A stretch of 64,000 bases of DNA, taken from Afipia sp. GAS231. GTDB lineage: Bacteria > Pseudomonadota > Alphaproteobacteria > Rhizobiales > Xanthobacteraceae. The stretch is from the NCBI RefSeq assembly GCF_900103365.1, contig NZ_LT629703.1, positions 3,782,001 through 3,846,000 on the forward strand, written 5' to 3'. Both the position numbers and the translations under genes were made by a program. Below the pieces are notes generated by a model. The model worked only from the letters and a program-made list of their open reading frames with translations, was not told where the DNA came from and did not search any database. This document shows, one piece after another, positions 1-8,590 of this stretch. Numbering within the stretch: position 1 is the first letter of the stretch; every line of letters begins with the position of its first letter.

Positions 1-632
1 GCCGCGTAGATTCCCATGGCGTAGAACACCGAGGTCCCGATCGCTTCCTCGAGGTTGATCGCGGGATTGAAGATTTCGAAGCCGAAAAAGGTCGCCGTGG
101 AGCAGACCATCAGGGCCAGCGTCCAGACATAGTCGACATTGAACACCACGATCGCGATGGTGTTGGCGTACATGATGCAGGTGAGGAAGCGCTCATAGTC
201 GGTGCCGCCGGCCGCGACGGCGAGGTAGCCGTAGGCGATCATGACGGTGATCATCAGCAGCAGCAGCGACAGGCCTTCGACCGCGGCGCTGCGGGGCTTT
301 CGCCAGACCAGGTAGGCACAGCCGTGCAGCGCCGGAACCAGCAGCCCGCTGATGGCGGTGGTGAGGATGAGGAATTCGGGAGCGAGAAGATAGCTGATCG
401 GCACGAAGGCCATGCTGATCAGCGCGACCCAGACCATCCATGCGCGCGCAATCTTGCTTCGTTGCGACCAGTCCTTCGTGCGATAGGCCAGAACCATCTC
501 GGGAGAAAACCGGATGTCACGGGTGCGTTGCGACAGCAGCCGCTCCGCCTCGGCTTCGAGCGCTGAAGTCATGGACAGGCTTGCGGTGTCCTCGAGCGCT
601 GCCGGGCTCAGGTTGCTGGCACCCGATTTCAA
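1..632 (-). CDS. Multi-pass membrane sensor protein, N-terminal part only (runs off the window)
   Basis: An open frame on the minus strand runs off the left edge, so only about the first 210 residues are seen. A TTG at 632 has a GGAGG eight bases upstream; an in-frame ATG lies at 572. A hydrophilic N-terminus of about 70 residues, with a segment reading LLSQRTRDIRFSPEM, is followed by about six hydrophobic segments separated by short loops, for example around WMVWVALISMAFVPISYLLA. This resembles the MASE-like membrane input modules of bacterial GGDEF or nucleotide cyclase proteins. The output domain would lie beyond position 1, so the enzymatic role is inference. It could be another kind of polytopic signalling protein. 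Confidence 0.6.
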   Translation of the reverse strand, partial: MKSGASNLSPAALEDTASLSMTSALEAEAERLLSQRTRDIRFSPEMVLAYRTKDWSQRSKIARAWMVWVALISMAFVPISYLLAPEFLILTTAISGLLVPALHGCAYLVWRKPRSAAVEGLSLLLLMITVMIAYGYLAVAAGGTDYERFLTCIMYANTIAIVVFNVDYVWTLALMVCSTATFFGFEIFNPAINLEEAIGTSVFYAMGIYA

Positions 633-758
633 GAGCTGTTCCTCCCCGGCGTCATTCTTGCCGCAGGGTCCAGAGTAAGCGCCCAAAATGCTAAATTTCC
701 CTGAGGCGGAGGGGCAAAGCAGGAAGTAGGGGTGTTATAATACCTATCGACGACGAAT

Positions 759-1172
759 CTACAGGCCGCCCATCTTGCAGACCATTTTCCATTCGTCGGC
801 CGTGACCGGCTGAACCGACAGCCGCGAATATTTCACCAGCGCCATGTCAGACAGTTTCTTGTCGGCCTTGATCGCGGCCATCGTCACCGGTGTTTTCAGG
901 GGCTTGTCCGCCTTGATGTCGACGCAGACGAATTTTCCGGTCTTGTCGGTCGGATCGGGATAGGCCTCCTTGACGATCTCGGCGATGCCGACGATCTCCT
1001 TGCCTTCGTTGGAGTGGTAGAAGAAGGCGCGGTCGCCCTTCTTCATGGCCACGAGATTTTGGCGTGCGGTGAAATTGCGTACGCCGGTCCAGGCCTCGCC
1101 CTTGGCGCCTTTGGCGACCTGCTGGTCCCACGACCAGGTTGAGGGTTCGGATTTCACCAGCCAGTACGCCAT
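759..1172 (-). CDS. EVE domain protein
   Basis: The 137-residue protein is almost entirely an EVE domain, a PUA-like fold thought to bind modified bases in DNA or RNA. The N-terminal YWLVKSEP signature (residues 3-10) and the segment WTGVRNFTARQNL are typical, as is the length. It is cytosolic. Stand-alone EVE proteins are conserved in alphaproteobacteria near gpsA and tsaD, and that neighbourhood holds here with one haloacid dehalogenase gene in between. The ligand is unknown. The family assignment is firm; any precise role, such as RNA modification sensing, is inference. Confidence 0.9.
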   Translation of the reverse strand: MAYWLVKSEPSTWSWDQQVAKGAKGEAWTGVRNFTARQNLVAMKKGDRAFFYHSNEGKEIVGIAEIVKEAYPDPTDKTGKFVCVDIKADKPLKTPVTMAAIKADKKLSDMALVKYSRLSVQPVTADEWKMVCKMGGL

Positions 1173-1381
1173 TGCATCTTCCTCTGTGGCACGGCGGCAA
1201 TTCCGCCGGCGCGTCGCCGTTGACGATATCGTTACGTCCGTCCGATCGCAACGGCGGCAGGCTAGCGCCCAAGCCTCGCGCCGATTTATTCCAGGCCCCA
1301 GAACAAGATGTTTTGACCGCCGGCCGCATTGAATGCGTTCGCCGCGGATGACATCCGTTGCCGATGTCGAGAGGTCGTCAC

Positions 1382-2149
1382 ATGTCAGCGCATCGCCGGG
1401 ATTTTCTCCATCTGGTCGCAGCAGGCGTCGCTGCCGCGGCGATCGCCACGCCGTCCGTCAGGGCGCAAGCGCCGGGGCCAAAGAAAATCAGGGCGATCGC
1501 CTTCGACGGCTTTCCGATCATCGATCCGCGTCCGGTATTCGCCAGGGCCGAAGCGATGTTTCCCGGCAAAGGCGGGGAGTTGAGCAATGCCTGGCGCACG
1601 CGGCAGTTCGAGTACACATGGTTGCGGACCATGAGCGGCAGCTATGTCGACTTCTGGCAGGTCACCGAACAGGCGCTGGTGTTTGCCGCCAGGCTGGTGA
1701 AGCTGGAAATGTCGCCGACGCAGCGCGACCAGTTGATGGAATCCTATCTCAGACTGAAGGCTTGGCCCGATGTGGCGGCGGCGCTGAAGCAATTGAAGGA
1801 CGCCGGCATCCGGATGGCGTTCCTGTCCAACTTTACCGCCGAGATGCTCGATGCGGCGGTCAGGAATTCGGGGCTCGAGGGGATATTCGAACCGCATCTC
1901 AGCACCGACCGCGTGCAGGCGTTCAAGCCGGATCCGCGCGCTTACCGGATGGGTGTCGATGCCTTCGGGATGGCGAAGGAAGAAATCGCCTTCGCCGCGT
2001 TTGCCGGCTGGGATGCCGCCGGCGCCAAACGGTTTGGGTATCCGACGTTCTGGGTCAATCGCGCCAATGCGCCGCTTGAAGAACTTGACGTGGCCCCCGA
2101 TGGGACCGGCGCCGGCCTTCAGGAGCTCGTTGCCTTTGCGGGCGTGTAG
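1382..2149 (+). CDS. Haloacid dehalogenase, type II, with Tat-like signal peptide
   Basis: Predicted 255-residue HAD-superfamily hydrolase resembling L-2-haloacid dehalogenases, which hydrolyse a halogen from a short 2-haloacid through an aspartyl ester. Visible motifs are the nucleophile region AFDGF (Asp42), the type II hallmark WRTRQFEYTW (residues 71-80), motif II LSN (148-150), Lys182 in FKPDPRAY, and WDAAGAK (210-216). The N-terminus MSAHRRDFLHLVAAG followed by an Ala-rich stretch looks like a twin-arginine signal, which would place the enzyme in the periplasm. An in-frame ATG at 1358 would add eight residues; the ATG at 1382 keeps the signal at the N-terminus. The gene converges with gpsA. 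The true substrate may not be halogenated. Confidence 0.85.
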   Translation: MSAHRRDFLHLVAAGVAAAAIATPSVRAQAPGPKKIRAIAFDGFPIIDPRPVFARAEAMFPGKGGELSNAWRTRQFEYTWLRTMSGSYVDFWQVTEQALVFAARLVKLEMSPTQRDQLMESYLRLKAWPDVAAALKQLKDAGIRMAFLSNFTAEMLDAAVRNSGLEGIFEPHLSTDRVQAFKPDPRAYRMGVDAFGMAKEEIAFAAFAGWDAAGAKRFGYPTFWVNRANAPLEELDVAPDGTGAGLQELVAFAGV

Positions 2150-2160
2150 TCTTTTGTTTG

Positions 2161-2207
2161 ACGCGTTTTCTTTACGCGAACCGGTACCCACTTCGCTCGA
2201 AAACGCT
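2161..2207. repeat. Intergenic repeat, family D, copy 1
   Basis: A 47-base element lies between the convergent haloacid dehalogenase and gpsA genes. It is perfectly identical, in reverse complement, to 14965-15011. Shorter, diverged relatives lie at 8261-8340 and 17296-17343. The ends carry ACGCGTTTTC and GAAAACGCT, which are partly complementary, so the element can fold. Confidence 0.85.
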
Positions 2208-2215
2208 ATGGTCAA

Positions 2216-3196
2216 TCATTCTTCCGCCTTGAACGGCCGCGTCAGCAGACCTTCGATCGCGGCGTCGATCGTGACCTTGCCGCTCAGGATCGCTGCGACC
2301 GCCTTCGATACCGGCATGTCGACGTTTCGCGATGCCGCCAGTTCGATCAGAACCGGTGCAGTGAATTCGCCTTCGGCGAGTTTTCCCGGCGCCGGCTTTT
2401 CGCCGCGGCCGAGCGCGATACCGAATGCGAAATTGCGCGATTGAAGGCTCGAGCAACTCAGGATCAGGTCGCCGAGGCCCGATAGCCCAGCCAGCGTTTC
2501 GCCGCGCGCGCCGCAGGCGCGACCGAGCCGGGCCAGTTCGCTGAAGCCCCGCGTTGTCAACGCCGCCTGCGCCGAGGCGCCGAGTTTGCGGCCGACGACG
2601 ATGCCGGCCGCGATCGCCAGCACGTTCTTGGCGGCGCCGCCGATCTCGACGCCGCGCACATCCGTGGTGTGATAGGGCCGGAACGTGGACGAGCCCAGCA
2701 TCTGCACCAGATCGCTCGCCAGCGTTTCATCCCTTGCCGCGAGCGTCACCGCGGTCGGAAGGCCGCGCGCCACGTCGTCGGCGAAGTTCGGGCCCGACAG
2801 GATCGCCGCCATTGCCTGCGGGATCACCTCAGTGATGACCTCGGTCATGAACAGATGCGTGCCGCGCTCGATGCCCTTGGCGCAGGCGACAACCGGCGTT
2901 CGCGGCTTGAGAAGTGGCGCCAGCGCCATCGCCGCCTCGCGCAGGTTTTGCGCGGGTGTTGCGATCAGGATGATGTCCGCGCGGGCGGCTGCGGCAAGAT
3001 CATTGACGATCGCGATCCGCGCATCGACGCTGACGCCGGGCAGTTTTGGATTCTTGCGCGTCGCTTTCATCTGCGCGGCGTTCTCGGCGCCGCGCACGTA
3101 AAGCACGACGTCGCGGCCGGCACGCGCGGCCGCACAGGCCAGCGCGGTGCCGTAAGCACCGGCGCCGATCACGCCGACCGCGTTGCCGGAAACCAT
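2216..3196 (-). CDS. gpsA: NAD(P)H-dependent glycerol-3-phosphate dehydrogenase
   Basis: GpsA (326 residues from this start) reduces dihydroxyacetone phosphate to sn-glycerol 3-phosphate, the backbone of phospholipids, in the cytosol. The Rossmann motif [11 protein letters not shown] is at residues 8-18. The substrate-binding region contains the conserved lysine in [13 protein letters not shown], and [12 protein letters not shown] is a family hallmark. The frame is open 16 codons further upstream into tsaD, but the ATG at 3196 places the dinucleotide motif at the normal distance. It starts one base after the tsaD stop, so the two are co-transcribed and probably translationally coupled. Confidence 0.96.
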   Translation of the reverse strand: MVSGNAVGVIGAGAYGTALACAAARAGRDVVLYVRGAENAAQMKATRKNPKLPGVSVDARIAIVNDLAAAARADIILIATPAQNLREAAMALAPLLKPRTPVVACAKGIERGTHLFMTEVITEVIPQAMAAILSGPNFADDVARGLPTAVTLAARDETLASDLVQMLGSSTFRPYHTTDVRGVEIGGAAKNVLAIAAGIVVGRKLGASAQAALTTRGFSELARLGRACGARGETLAGLSGLGDLILSCSSLQSRNFAFGIALGRGEKPAPGKLAEGEFTAPVLIELAASRNVDMPVSKAVAAILSGKVTIDAAIEGLLTRPFKAEE

Positions 3197-3197
3197 C

Positions 3198-4277
3198 TCA
3201 GTATCCCGCGCGGGTGTTGGTGAAGCCCGCCGGTGCTGATGCATTGGCGTCGAGCAGCCAGCGCGCTCGCGGCGGCGCGTCCATGCCGTCGATCAGTCCA
3301 AGCGCCATCCGTTCCGCGCCGGCCCAGGCGATCATCGCGCCATTGTCGGTGCAGAGCTCCGGCGGCGGCATGATCAGCGTGGTGCCGGCCTTGGCGGCAA
3401 CCTCCTGCAAGGCGTCGCGGATGGCATGGTTGGCGGCGACGCCGCCCGCGGCCACCAGCGCGCGGGGCGAGCCGAACCGTTCGTGGAACAACCGCAGGCC
3501 GACGCTCAGCCGATCGGCGGTCGCTTCCAGCACGGCAGCCTGGAAACCGGCGCAGAGATCGCAGATGTCCTGCGGCTCCAGTGGCGTCATCCGGCTGGCT
3601 TCGCTGCGAACCGCGGTCTTCAATCCCGACAGCGAGAAATTCGCATCCGGCCGTCCGAGCATCGGCCGCGGAAACGCAAATCGCTTCGGGTCGCCGCTGG
3701 CCGCAGCACGTTCGACCTCGGGTCCGCCGGGATAGGGCAGCGACAGCATCTTCGCGACCTTGTCGAAGGCTTCGCCCATCGCGTCGTCGACGGTGGTGCC
3801 GAGCCGGACATACTCGCCGACGCCGACCACGGCCACGATCTGGGTATGACCGCCGGAGGCGAGGAACAGGCAATAGGGAAACGCGAGCGCGTCGGTCAGC
3901 CGCGGCGTCAGCGCATGGGCCTCGAGGTGGTTGACCGCAATCAGCGGCGTGTCATGCACCATCGCGATGGCTTTTGCGGTGGTGAGGCCGACGATCACGC
4001 CGCCGATCAGGCCGGGGCCGGCCGCGGCCGCCACCGCCGACAATTGCGCGAAGCCGACACCGGCTTCCTGCATGGCGCGGCCGACGATGCCGTCGAGCAG
4101 GTCGACATGGGCGCGGGCGGCGATCTCCGGCACCACGCCGCCGAAGCGGGCGTGCTCGGATGTTTGCGAGTGGACGATATTGGACAGAATCTGGCCGCTG
4201 CCGTCGTCGCCGCGCGCGACCACGGCGGCCGCGGTTTCATCGCAGGTGGTTTCGATCCCCAATACCAGCATCGGCAT
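3198..4277 (-). CDS. tsaD: tRNA N6-adenosine threonylcarbamoyltransferase
   Basis: TsaD (359 residues) transfers the threonylcarbamoyl group to A37 of tRNAs reading ANN codons, together with TsaB and TsaE. Visible family features are the N-terminal [15 protein letters not shown], the segment [12 protein letters not shown], the metal-binding NHLEAH motif, FLASGGHTQ, and the C-terminal [11 protein letters not shown]. Length is normal. It is divergent from hemD and directly followed by gpsA with a single base between the genes. In many alphaproteobacteria the divergent neighbour is hemC; here it is hemD. Confidence 0.97.
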   Translation of the reverse strand: MPMLVLGIETTCDETAAAVVARGDDGSGQILSNIVHSQTSEHARFGGVVPEIAARAHVDLLDGIVGRAMQEAGVGFAQLSAVAAAAGPGLIGGVIVGLTTAKAIAMVHDTPLIAVNHLEAHALTPRLTDALAFPYCLFLASGGHTQIVAVVGVGEYVRLGTTVDDAMGEAFDKVAKMLSLPYPGGPEVERAAASGDPKRFAFPRPMLGRPDANFSLSGLKTAVRSEASRMTPLEPQDICDLCAGFQAAVLEATADRLSVGLRLFHERFGSPRALVAAGGVAANHAIRDALQEVAAKAGTTLIMPPPELCTDNGAMIAWAGAERMALGLIDGMDAPPRARWLLDANASAPAGFTNTRAGY

Positions 4278-4410
4278 GTCCTGATTTCAGGTCCTGCAAT
4301 CTGAGCCCTTGTGCTACGGCCGTCACAACGCTTCCGTAACCGGGTAGCATTACGAGGTCTCAAGGTGCAATCGTCGCCTTGCACTGATGTGGCTTTAGCG
4401 GAGATCTTCC

Positions 4411-5178
4411 ATGGCCGTTCTCGTGACCCGCCCGCATCCGGACGATGAGGCGACGGCATCGGCACTGCGCGCCCGGGGTTTTGAGGTGTTGCGGGCGCCG
4501 ATGCTGCGGTTCGAGCCGGTGGTGTTTCGCGATGACGAGGATGCGGCCTATGGCGCCGTCATCGTCACCTCGGCCAACGCGCTGCGGGCCATCGCGTCAC
4601 AGCTGGCAGGTAGCCGGCTGGTCAAATTGCCATTGTTTGCGGTCGGGGAACATACCGCGGCGGCGGCCCGCGAGGCCGGGTTTACGCAAGTGATTGCAGC
4701 CAAGGGCGATGCCAGCGCCTTGCGCGATCTGGTGCTGGCCGGCGTCAAGGCCAGGCAACTGAAGAAGGCGAGCACGCTGTTGTATCTGGCCGGCGCCGAT
4801 CTGGCGCGCGATCTGGCCGGCGAGCTCGGCGAGAAGGGTTTTACCGTGGTGACGCACACCACCTACCGGATGGTTCCGGCCTCTCACCTGCCGCGGGAAA
4901 TTTGTGACGCTTTCGTGGCGCATCAGGTCGAGGCGGTGCTGCACTACTCACGCCGTAGCGCGCGCGCGTTTCTCGAAGCGGCCCGCGCCGGCGGCGTCGA
5001 AATATCGGCATTGGCGCTGCCGCAATGCTGTATCTCGTCCGCCGTCGCCGCCGTTCTGCGGGACGCCGGTGCGACCCAGGTCACGGCGGCGGCCCAGGCC
5101 GACGAAAATGCCTTGTTCGAGGCCCTGGACCGCGCCTTGGGCCATGCTTTGCGACCACGATCCGGCTCTAATCTATAA
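4411..5178 (+). CDS. hemD: Uroporphyrinogen-III synthase
   Basis: HemD (255 residues) cyclises hydroxymethylbilane to uroporphyrinogen III in tetrapyrrole synthesis. The family is poorly conserved; support comes from the N-terminal VLVTRPHPDDEATASAL, the segment VIVTSANALRAI, the middle YLAGADLARDLAGELGEKG, and the C-terminal region around HYSRRSARAFLEAA. Length is typical. A GGAG lies about ten bases before the ATG. Downstream are a Mic60-like gene and hemY on the same strand, the order usual for alphaproteobacteria. No hemC is found between this gene and tsaD, although 133 bases separate them. Confidence 0.92.
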   Translation: MAVLVTRPHPDDEATASALRARGFEVLRAPMLRFEPVVFRDDEDAAYGAVIVTSANALRAIASQLAGSRLVKLPLFAVGEHTAAAAREAGFTQVIAAKGDASALRDLVLAGVKARQLKKASTLLYLAGADLARDLAGELGEKGFTVVTHTTYRMVPASHLPREICDAFVAHQVEAVLHYSRRSARAFLEAARAGGVEISALALPQCCISSAVAAVLRDAGATQVTAAAQADENALFEALDRALGHALRPRSGSNL

Positions 5179-5183
5179 GTCTG

Positions 5184-5231
5184 AGCAGCGCGTTACCGGA
5201 AAACCGGTGCCTGCGCTCCGGGATCGTGCTC
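5184..5231. repeat. Intergenic repeat, family E, degraded copy
   Basis: The segment between hemD and the Mic60-like gene shares CCGGAAAACCGG and GGATCGTGCTC with the better preserved copy at 40440-40488, which suggests a relic of the same palindromic element. Confidence 0.5.
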
Positions 5232-5286
5232 TATACATCCCGATTCTGCTAAGTTCCGGCACCTAACTGCTGAAGGGACCGTTGTG

Positions 5287-6504
5287 ATGGTCGAAGACAG
5301 GCGTGATGAAACCGGATCGCTGCCCGATTCGGAACGGCCCAAGCGAGCGCCGCCGACGATCGACCTCGAGGCGACTGATGTGTCGACCGCGACATCGCAT
5401 GCCGACGGCGCCGCCCATGCCGACGGCGCCGCGCATTCTGAACCGCTTGCTGAACCGGCTGCCGAGCCCGCCGCCGAGCCAGCTTCGGAGCAGCCGGCGA
5501 CGCCTTCGGCGGCGGCTCCGAATTCTGCTCCGATTTCTCCGTGGATCATTGCGCCGGTCTCCGGCGCGGTCGCGGCGGCGCTGGTGATCGGCGTCGGCTG
5601 GATGCTGGGTTGGCCTGCGGTTCAGCCCGTCACGACGCCACCTGTGCCCGCGGTCAATGCCGCCGCCATCGACGATCTCACCGCGCGTATCGCGGGACTG
5701 GAGTCGAAGGTCGGCAAGCCGGTGGCCGATCCCGCGGCCGCGGCGCGCGTCGAAGGTCTGGAAAAATCGCTCGCCGCGTTGCGCACGCAAGGCGACAAGC
5801 TTGCCTCCGTGCTCAATGACGTGAAGTCCGCGCCGCGCGCTGACGGTGCTGTTGCGCCGGATCTGAATGCCGTCAACGAACGGATCGCCAAAATCGAAAG
5901 TTTGCTGCGAACGCAGAGCGCGGAAATCGCGCAGCAGGACAGCAAGATTGCCGATACCAGGGCAACCGACGCCAAGCCCGCCGATGATCTGCCGCTGCGT
6001 CGCGTCGTGGCGGGCGCACTGCTTGAAGTGCTGGTGCGGATCGGCGATCCCTACCCGGCGGCGCTGGCGGCGGCGAAAGCGCTGGCGCCGAACGCCGACG
6101 TCTTGAAGCCGCTTGACCAATTTGCCGACAAGGGCGTGCCTAACCCCAACAAGCTCAGCACCGAATTGCTGGCGCTGGTGCCGAAACTGCTGCCGGCGCA
6201 GCAGGGCGGCGCGGCCGGTTCCGGCGTCATCGAACGGCTGCAGGCCGGGGCGTCGAAGCTGGTCAAGATCGAGCGTACCGACACCGTCGGCAACGATCGC
6301 GGCGCCGTGGTGGCGCGGATCACCGCGGCGGCGCTGCGCAACGATTCCAACGAAGCGCGGCGCGAGTTGAAGACGCTGGAGCCTGCCGACCGTGCCGCGG
6401 CACAGGCCTGGCTGGACAAGGCCGACGCGCGCGACGTCGCGCTGGCCGCGTCGCGCCAGTTCGCCGCTGATGCCATGGCCGTGCTCGCCAAACCGGCGCC
6501 ATAA
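5287..6504 (+). CDS. Mic60/mitofilin-like inner membrane protein (COG4223)
   Basis: The 405-residue protein has a charged, Ala/Pro/Glu-rich N-terminus, one membrane segment at about residues 86-110 (WIIAPVSGAVAAALVIGVGW), a coiled-coil-prone middle, and a C-terminal domain containing LPLRRVVAGALLEVLVRIGDP. This matches alphaproteobacterial Mic60 homologues, relatives of the mitochondrial MICOS subunit, which shape or organise the inner membrane and commonly sit beside hemY. A GTG at 5284 and the ATG at 5287 are both possible; AGGGA eight bases before the ATG supports the latter. It ends eight bases before hemY, implying one transcript. The role in this organism is inferred. Confidence 0.85.
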   Translation: MVEDRRDETGSLPDSERPKRAPPTIDLEATDVSTATSHADGAAHADGAAHSEPLAEPAAEPAAEPASEQPATPSAAAPNSAPISPWIIAPVSGAVAAALVIGVGWMLGWPAVQPVTTPPVPAVNAAAIDDLTARIAGLESKVGKPVADPAAAARVEGLEKSLAALRTQGDKLASVLNDVKSAPRADGAVAPDLNAVNERIAKIESLLRTQSAEIAQQDSKIADTRATDAKPADDLPLRRVVAGALLEVLVRIGDPYPAALAAAKALAPNADVLKPLDQFADKGVPNPNKLSTELLALVPKLLPAQQGGAAGSGVIERLQAGASKLVKIERTDTVGNDRGAVVARITAAALRNDSNEARRELKTLEPADRAAAQAWLDKADARDVALAASRQFAADAMAVLAKPAP

Positions 6505-6512
6505 GGATTCCG

Positions 6513-8252
6513 ATGATCCGGATCATTCTGTTTCTGTTGTTGATCGCGCTGGGCGCGGCGGGTGCTGCCTGGGTTGCCGAGCAGACGGGCGACTTCGTGC
6601 TGACGTGGGGCACCGTGCGCATGACGACCACCTTTCCGGTGTTCGTGCTGATGTCAGGCGTCGTGGTTGTTGCGGCGATCATGCTGTGGTCGATTCTGCG
6701 CGGCTTCTGGCGGATGCCCGGCCATATCAGGCGTGGCCGCCGCGAACGCCGTCACGCCCGCGGCCGGCACGCGATCACGCAAGGATTGCTGGCGATCGGA
6801 CATGGCGATTCCTCGGCCGCGCGCGGCCACGCCGAAGTGGCGCGCAAATTGGCCGCGCATGATCCGCTGGCGCTGCTGCTGCATGCGCAATCGGCGCAGC
6901 TCGACGGCGACCGCGACGGCGCGCAGCGCGCCTTTCGCGCCATGGCCGAACGCGAGGATACACGGCTGCTCGGCCTGCGCGGCCTGTTCATCGAGGCGCA
7001 GCGCGCCGACGATCCCGTCGCCGCCGTGATGGTCGCCGAGGAAGCGCTGAAACTGTCGCCGTCGTCGTCATGGGCGTCGCATGCGGTGCTCGGCTTCTGC
7101 TGCGCCAAGGGCGACTGGACCGGCGCGCTGACGATCCTCGACAACAACCAGTCTGCCGGACTGATCGACAAGGCGACCTATCGCCGCCAGCGCGGCGTGC
7201 TGCTGACGGCCCGCGCGCTGGAATTGCAGAATGTCGATCGCGACCTGTCGCGCGAGAGCGTGATGGAAGCGGTCAAGCTGGCCCCGACCCTGGTGCCGGC
7301 CGCGGTGCTGGCCAGCAAATATGAAAGCGAGGCGCATCAGGTGCGGCGTTCGATGCGGCTGGTCGAGGCCGCGTGGCTGGCGCAGCCGCATCCCGATCTC
7401 GCCGACGCCTATGCGCATGTCAAACTCGGCGACGCCGCGCGGCAGCGGCTGGTGCGGGTCGAGACTTTGGCCGCGAAAGCGCCGGGACATATCGAAGGCG
7501 CGCTGGCGATTGCGCGCGCCGCGATCGACGCCGCCGAATTCGGCAAGGCCCGCGCGGCGCTGGAGCCGTTCATCTCGGCGCCGACGCAGCGGGTCGCGAT
7601 GCTGATGGCGGAACTCGAGCGCACCGAACATGGCGACAGCGGCCGGGCGCGGGCATGGACCCTGCGCGCGGTGCGCGCGCTGCACGATCCGGCCTGGACC
7701 GCCGATGGCTATGTCAGCGATCGCTGGCGTCCGGTATCGCCGGTGACCGGGCGGCTCGACGCGTTCCAGTGGCTGACGCCGGTCGCGAGCCTGCCGTCCG
7801 ACAAGGGTGCGGCGATCGAACCGTCGCCGTTCGAGGAAGCCATGCTGGCGACCCCGCGCCGGGCGGTCGTGCTCGAACCGCCGGCCGCCGGGAGCGAGCC
7901 GGAATCCGAGCTCGCGGCCGCCGCCCAGGACAATGCGCCACCCGCCACCGTCGAACCGGCCCCCATCGATGCGGCGCCCGTCGTAGCGGCCCCGGTCGCG
8001 ACACCGGCCCCGCCGCCGCCGCGATCCGCCGAATCGGCTCCGATGGCGTCCGCTCCCTTGTTCCGGGCCCGTCAGGATATTCCGAAAGCCGCGCCTGCGC
8101 CGATTCCGGCCGTAATTCCGATCATCCGGGCCCCCGACGACCCCGGAATCGACGAGGACGGCGTGGCGGACGAATTCGCGGAACAAATCGGCCCGCCCAA
8201 GGCCCAGGCCGGCGGCTGGCGCGGATTTTTGTCACGCTGGGGCGGTAACTAG
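6513..8252 (+). CDS. hemY: HemY family membrane TPR protein
   Basis: The 579-residue protein has two membrane segments (about 2-20 and 41-63), the second followed by a very basic stretch (RRGRRERRHARGRH), then a long helical TPR-like region to about residue 420, and an Ala/Pro-rich C-terminal tail. This is the architecture of the HemY N-terminal domain family, linked to late haem biosynthesis mainly through gene position, not to the unrelated protoporphyrinogen oxidase also named HemY. It directly follows the Mic60-like gene. The low-complexity tail after residue 440 is probably disordered. Function beyond membrane scaffolding is not established from sequence. Confidence 0.9.
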   Translation: MIRIILFLLLIALGAAGAAWVAEQTGDFVLTWGTVRMTTTFPVFVLMSGVVVVAAIMLWSILRGFWRMPGHIRRGRRERRHARGRHAITQGLLAIGHGDSSAARGHAEVARKLAAHDPLALLLHAQSAQLDGDRDGAQRAFRAMAEREDTRLLGLRGLFIEAQRADDPVAAVMVAEEALKLSPSSSWASHAVLGFCCAKGDWTGALTILDNNQSAGLIDKATYRRQRGVLLTARALELQNVDRDLSRESVMEAVKLAPTLVPAAVLASKYESEAHQVRRSMRLVEAAWLAQPHPDLADAYAHVKLGDAARQRLVRVETLAAKAPGHIEGALAIARAAIDAAEFGKARAALEPFISAPTQRVAMLMAELERTEHGDSGRARAWTLRAVRALHDPAWTADGYVSDRWRPVSPVTGRLDAFQWLTPVASLPSDKGAAIEPSPFEEAMLATPRRAVVLEPPAAGSEPESELAAAAQDNAPPATVEPAPIDAAPVVAAPVATPAPPPPRSAESAPMASAPLFRARQDIPKAAPAPIPAVIPIIRAPDDPGIDEDGVADEFAEQIGPPKAQAGGWRGFLSRWGGN

Positions 8253-8260
8253 GAACTCCA

Positions 8261-8340
8261 TAGCGTTTTCAAGCGAAGCATGCCCTCGGACTTGATCCGT
8301 GGGTGGGCTTCCGGTCCGCGCCAGGAAAACGCGTCAAAAC
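8261..8340. repeat. Intergenic repeat, family D, diverged copy
   Basis: The segment begins TAGCGTTTTCAAGCGAAGC and ends GGAAAACGCGTCAAAAC, matching the ends of the 47-base element at 14965-15011, but the centre is longer and unrelated. Confidence 0.65.
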
Positions 8341-8432
8341 TAAAAATGACTGCGTTTTTCTTGCCAATCGGGGCCGTGCCCGATATCAGGTGCGGGCGTT
8401 TCGGGCGGTTGCCCGACGCTAGCGTTCGGTCC

Positions 8433-8508
8433 GCCGCAATAGCTCAGTTGGTAGAGCACGTCATTCGTAATGACGGGGTCACAGGTTCGAGTCCTGTTTG
8501 CGGCACCA
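8433..8508 (+). tRNA. tRNA-Thr (anticodon CGT)
   Basis: A complete 76-base tRNA with encoded CCA. Acceptor GCCGCAA pairs with TTGCGGC; the D stem is GCTC/GAGC; the anticodon stem CGTCA/TGACG carries the loop TTCGTAA, giving anticodon CGT for ACG codons; the T arm is ACAGG-TTCGAGT-CCTGT. A GC-poor restriction-modification gene lies immediately downstream, as often happens at tRNA integration sites, but I found no duplicated tRNA 3' end on the far side of it. Confidence 0.97.
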
Positions 8509-8590
8509 GCCTTTTTCAAATACTTAGCTCGTTATCGTCGGGCGCTCAAAGCCACAAGCTCGGCCTACGCCCCACTTTGGGCACCGGCGT

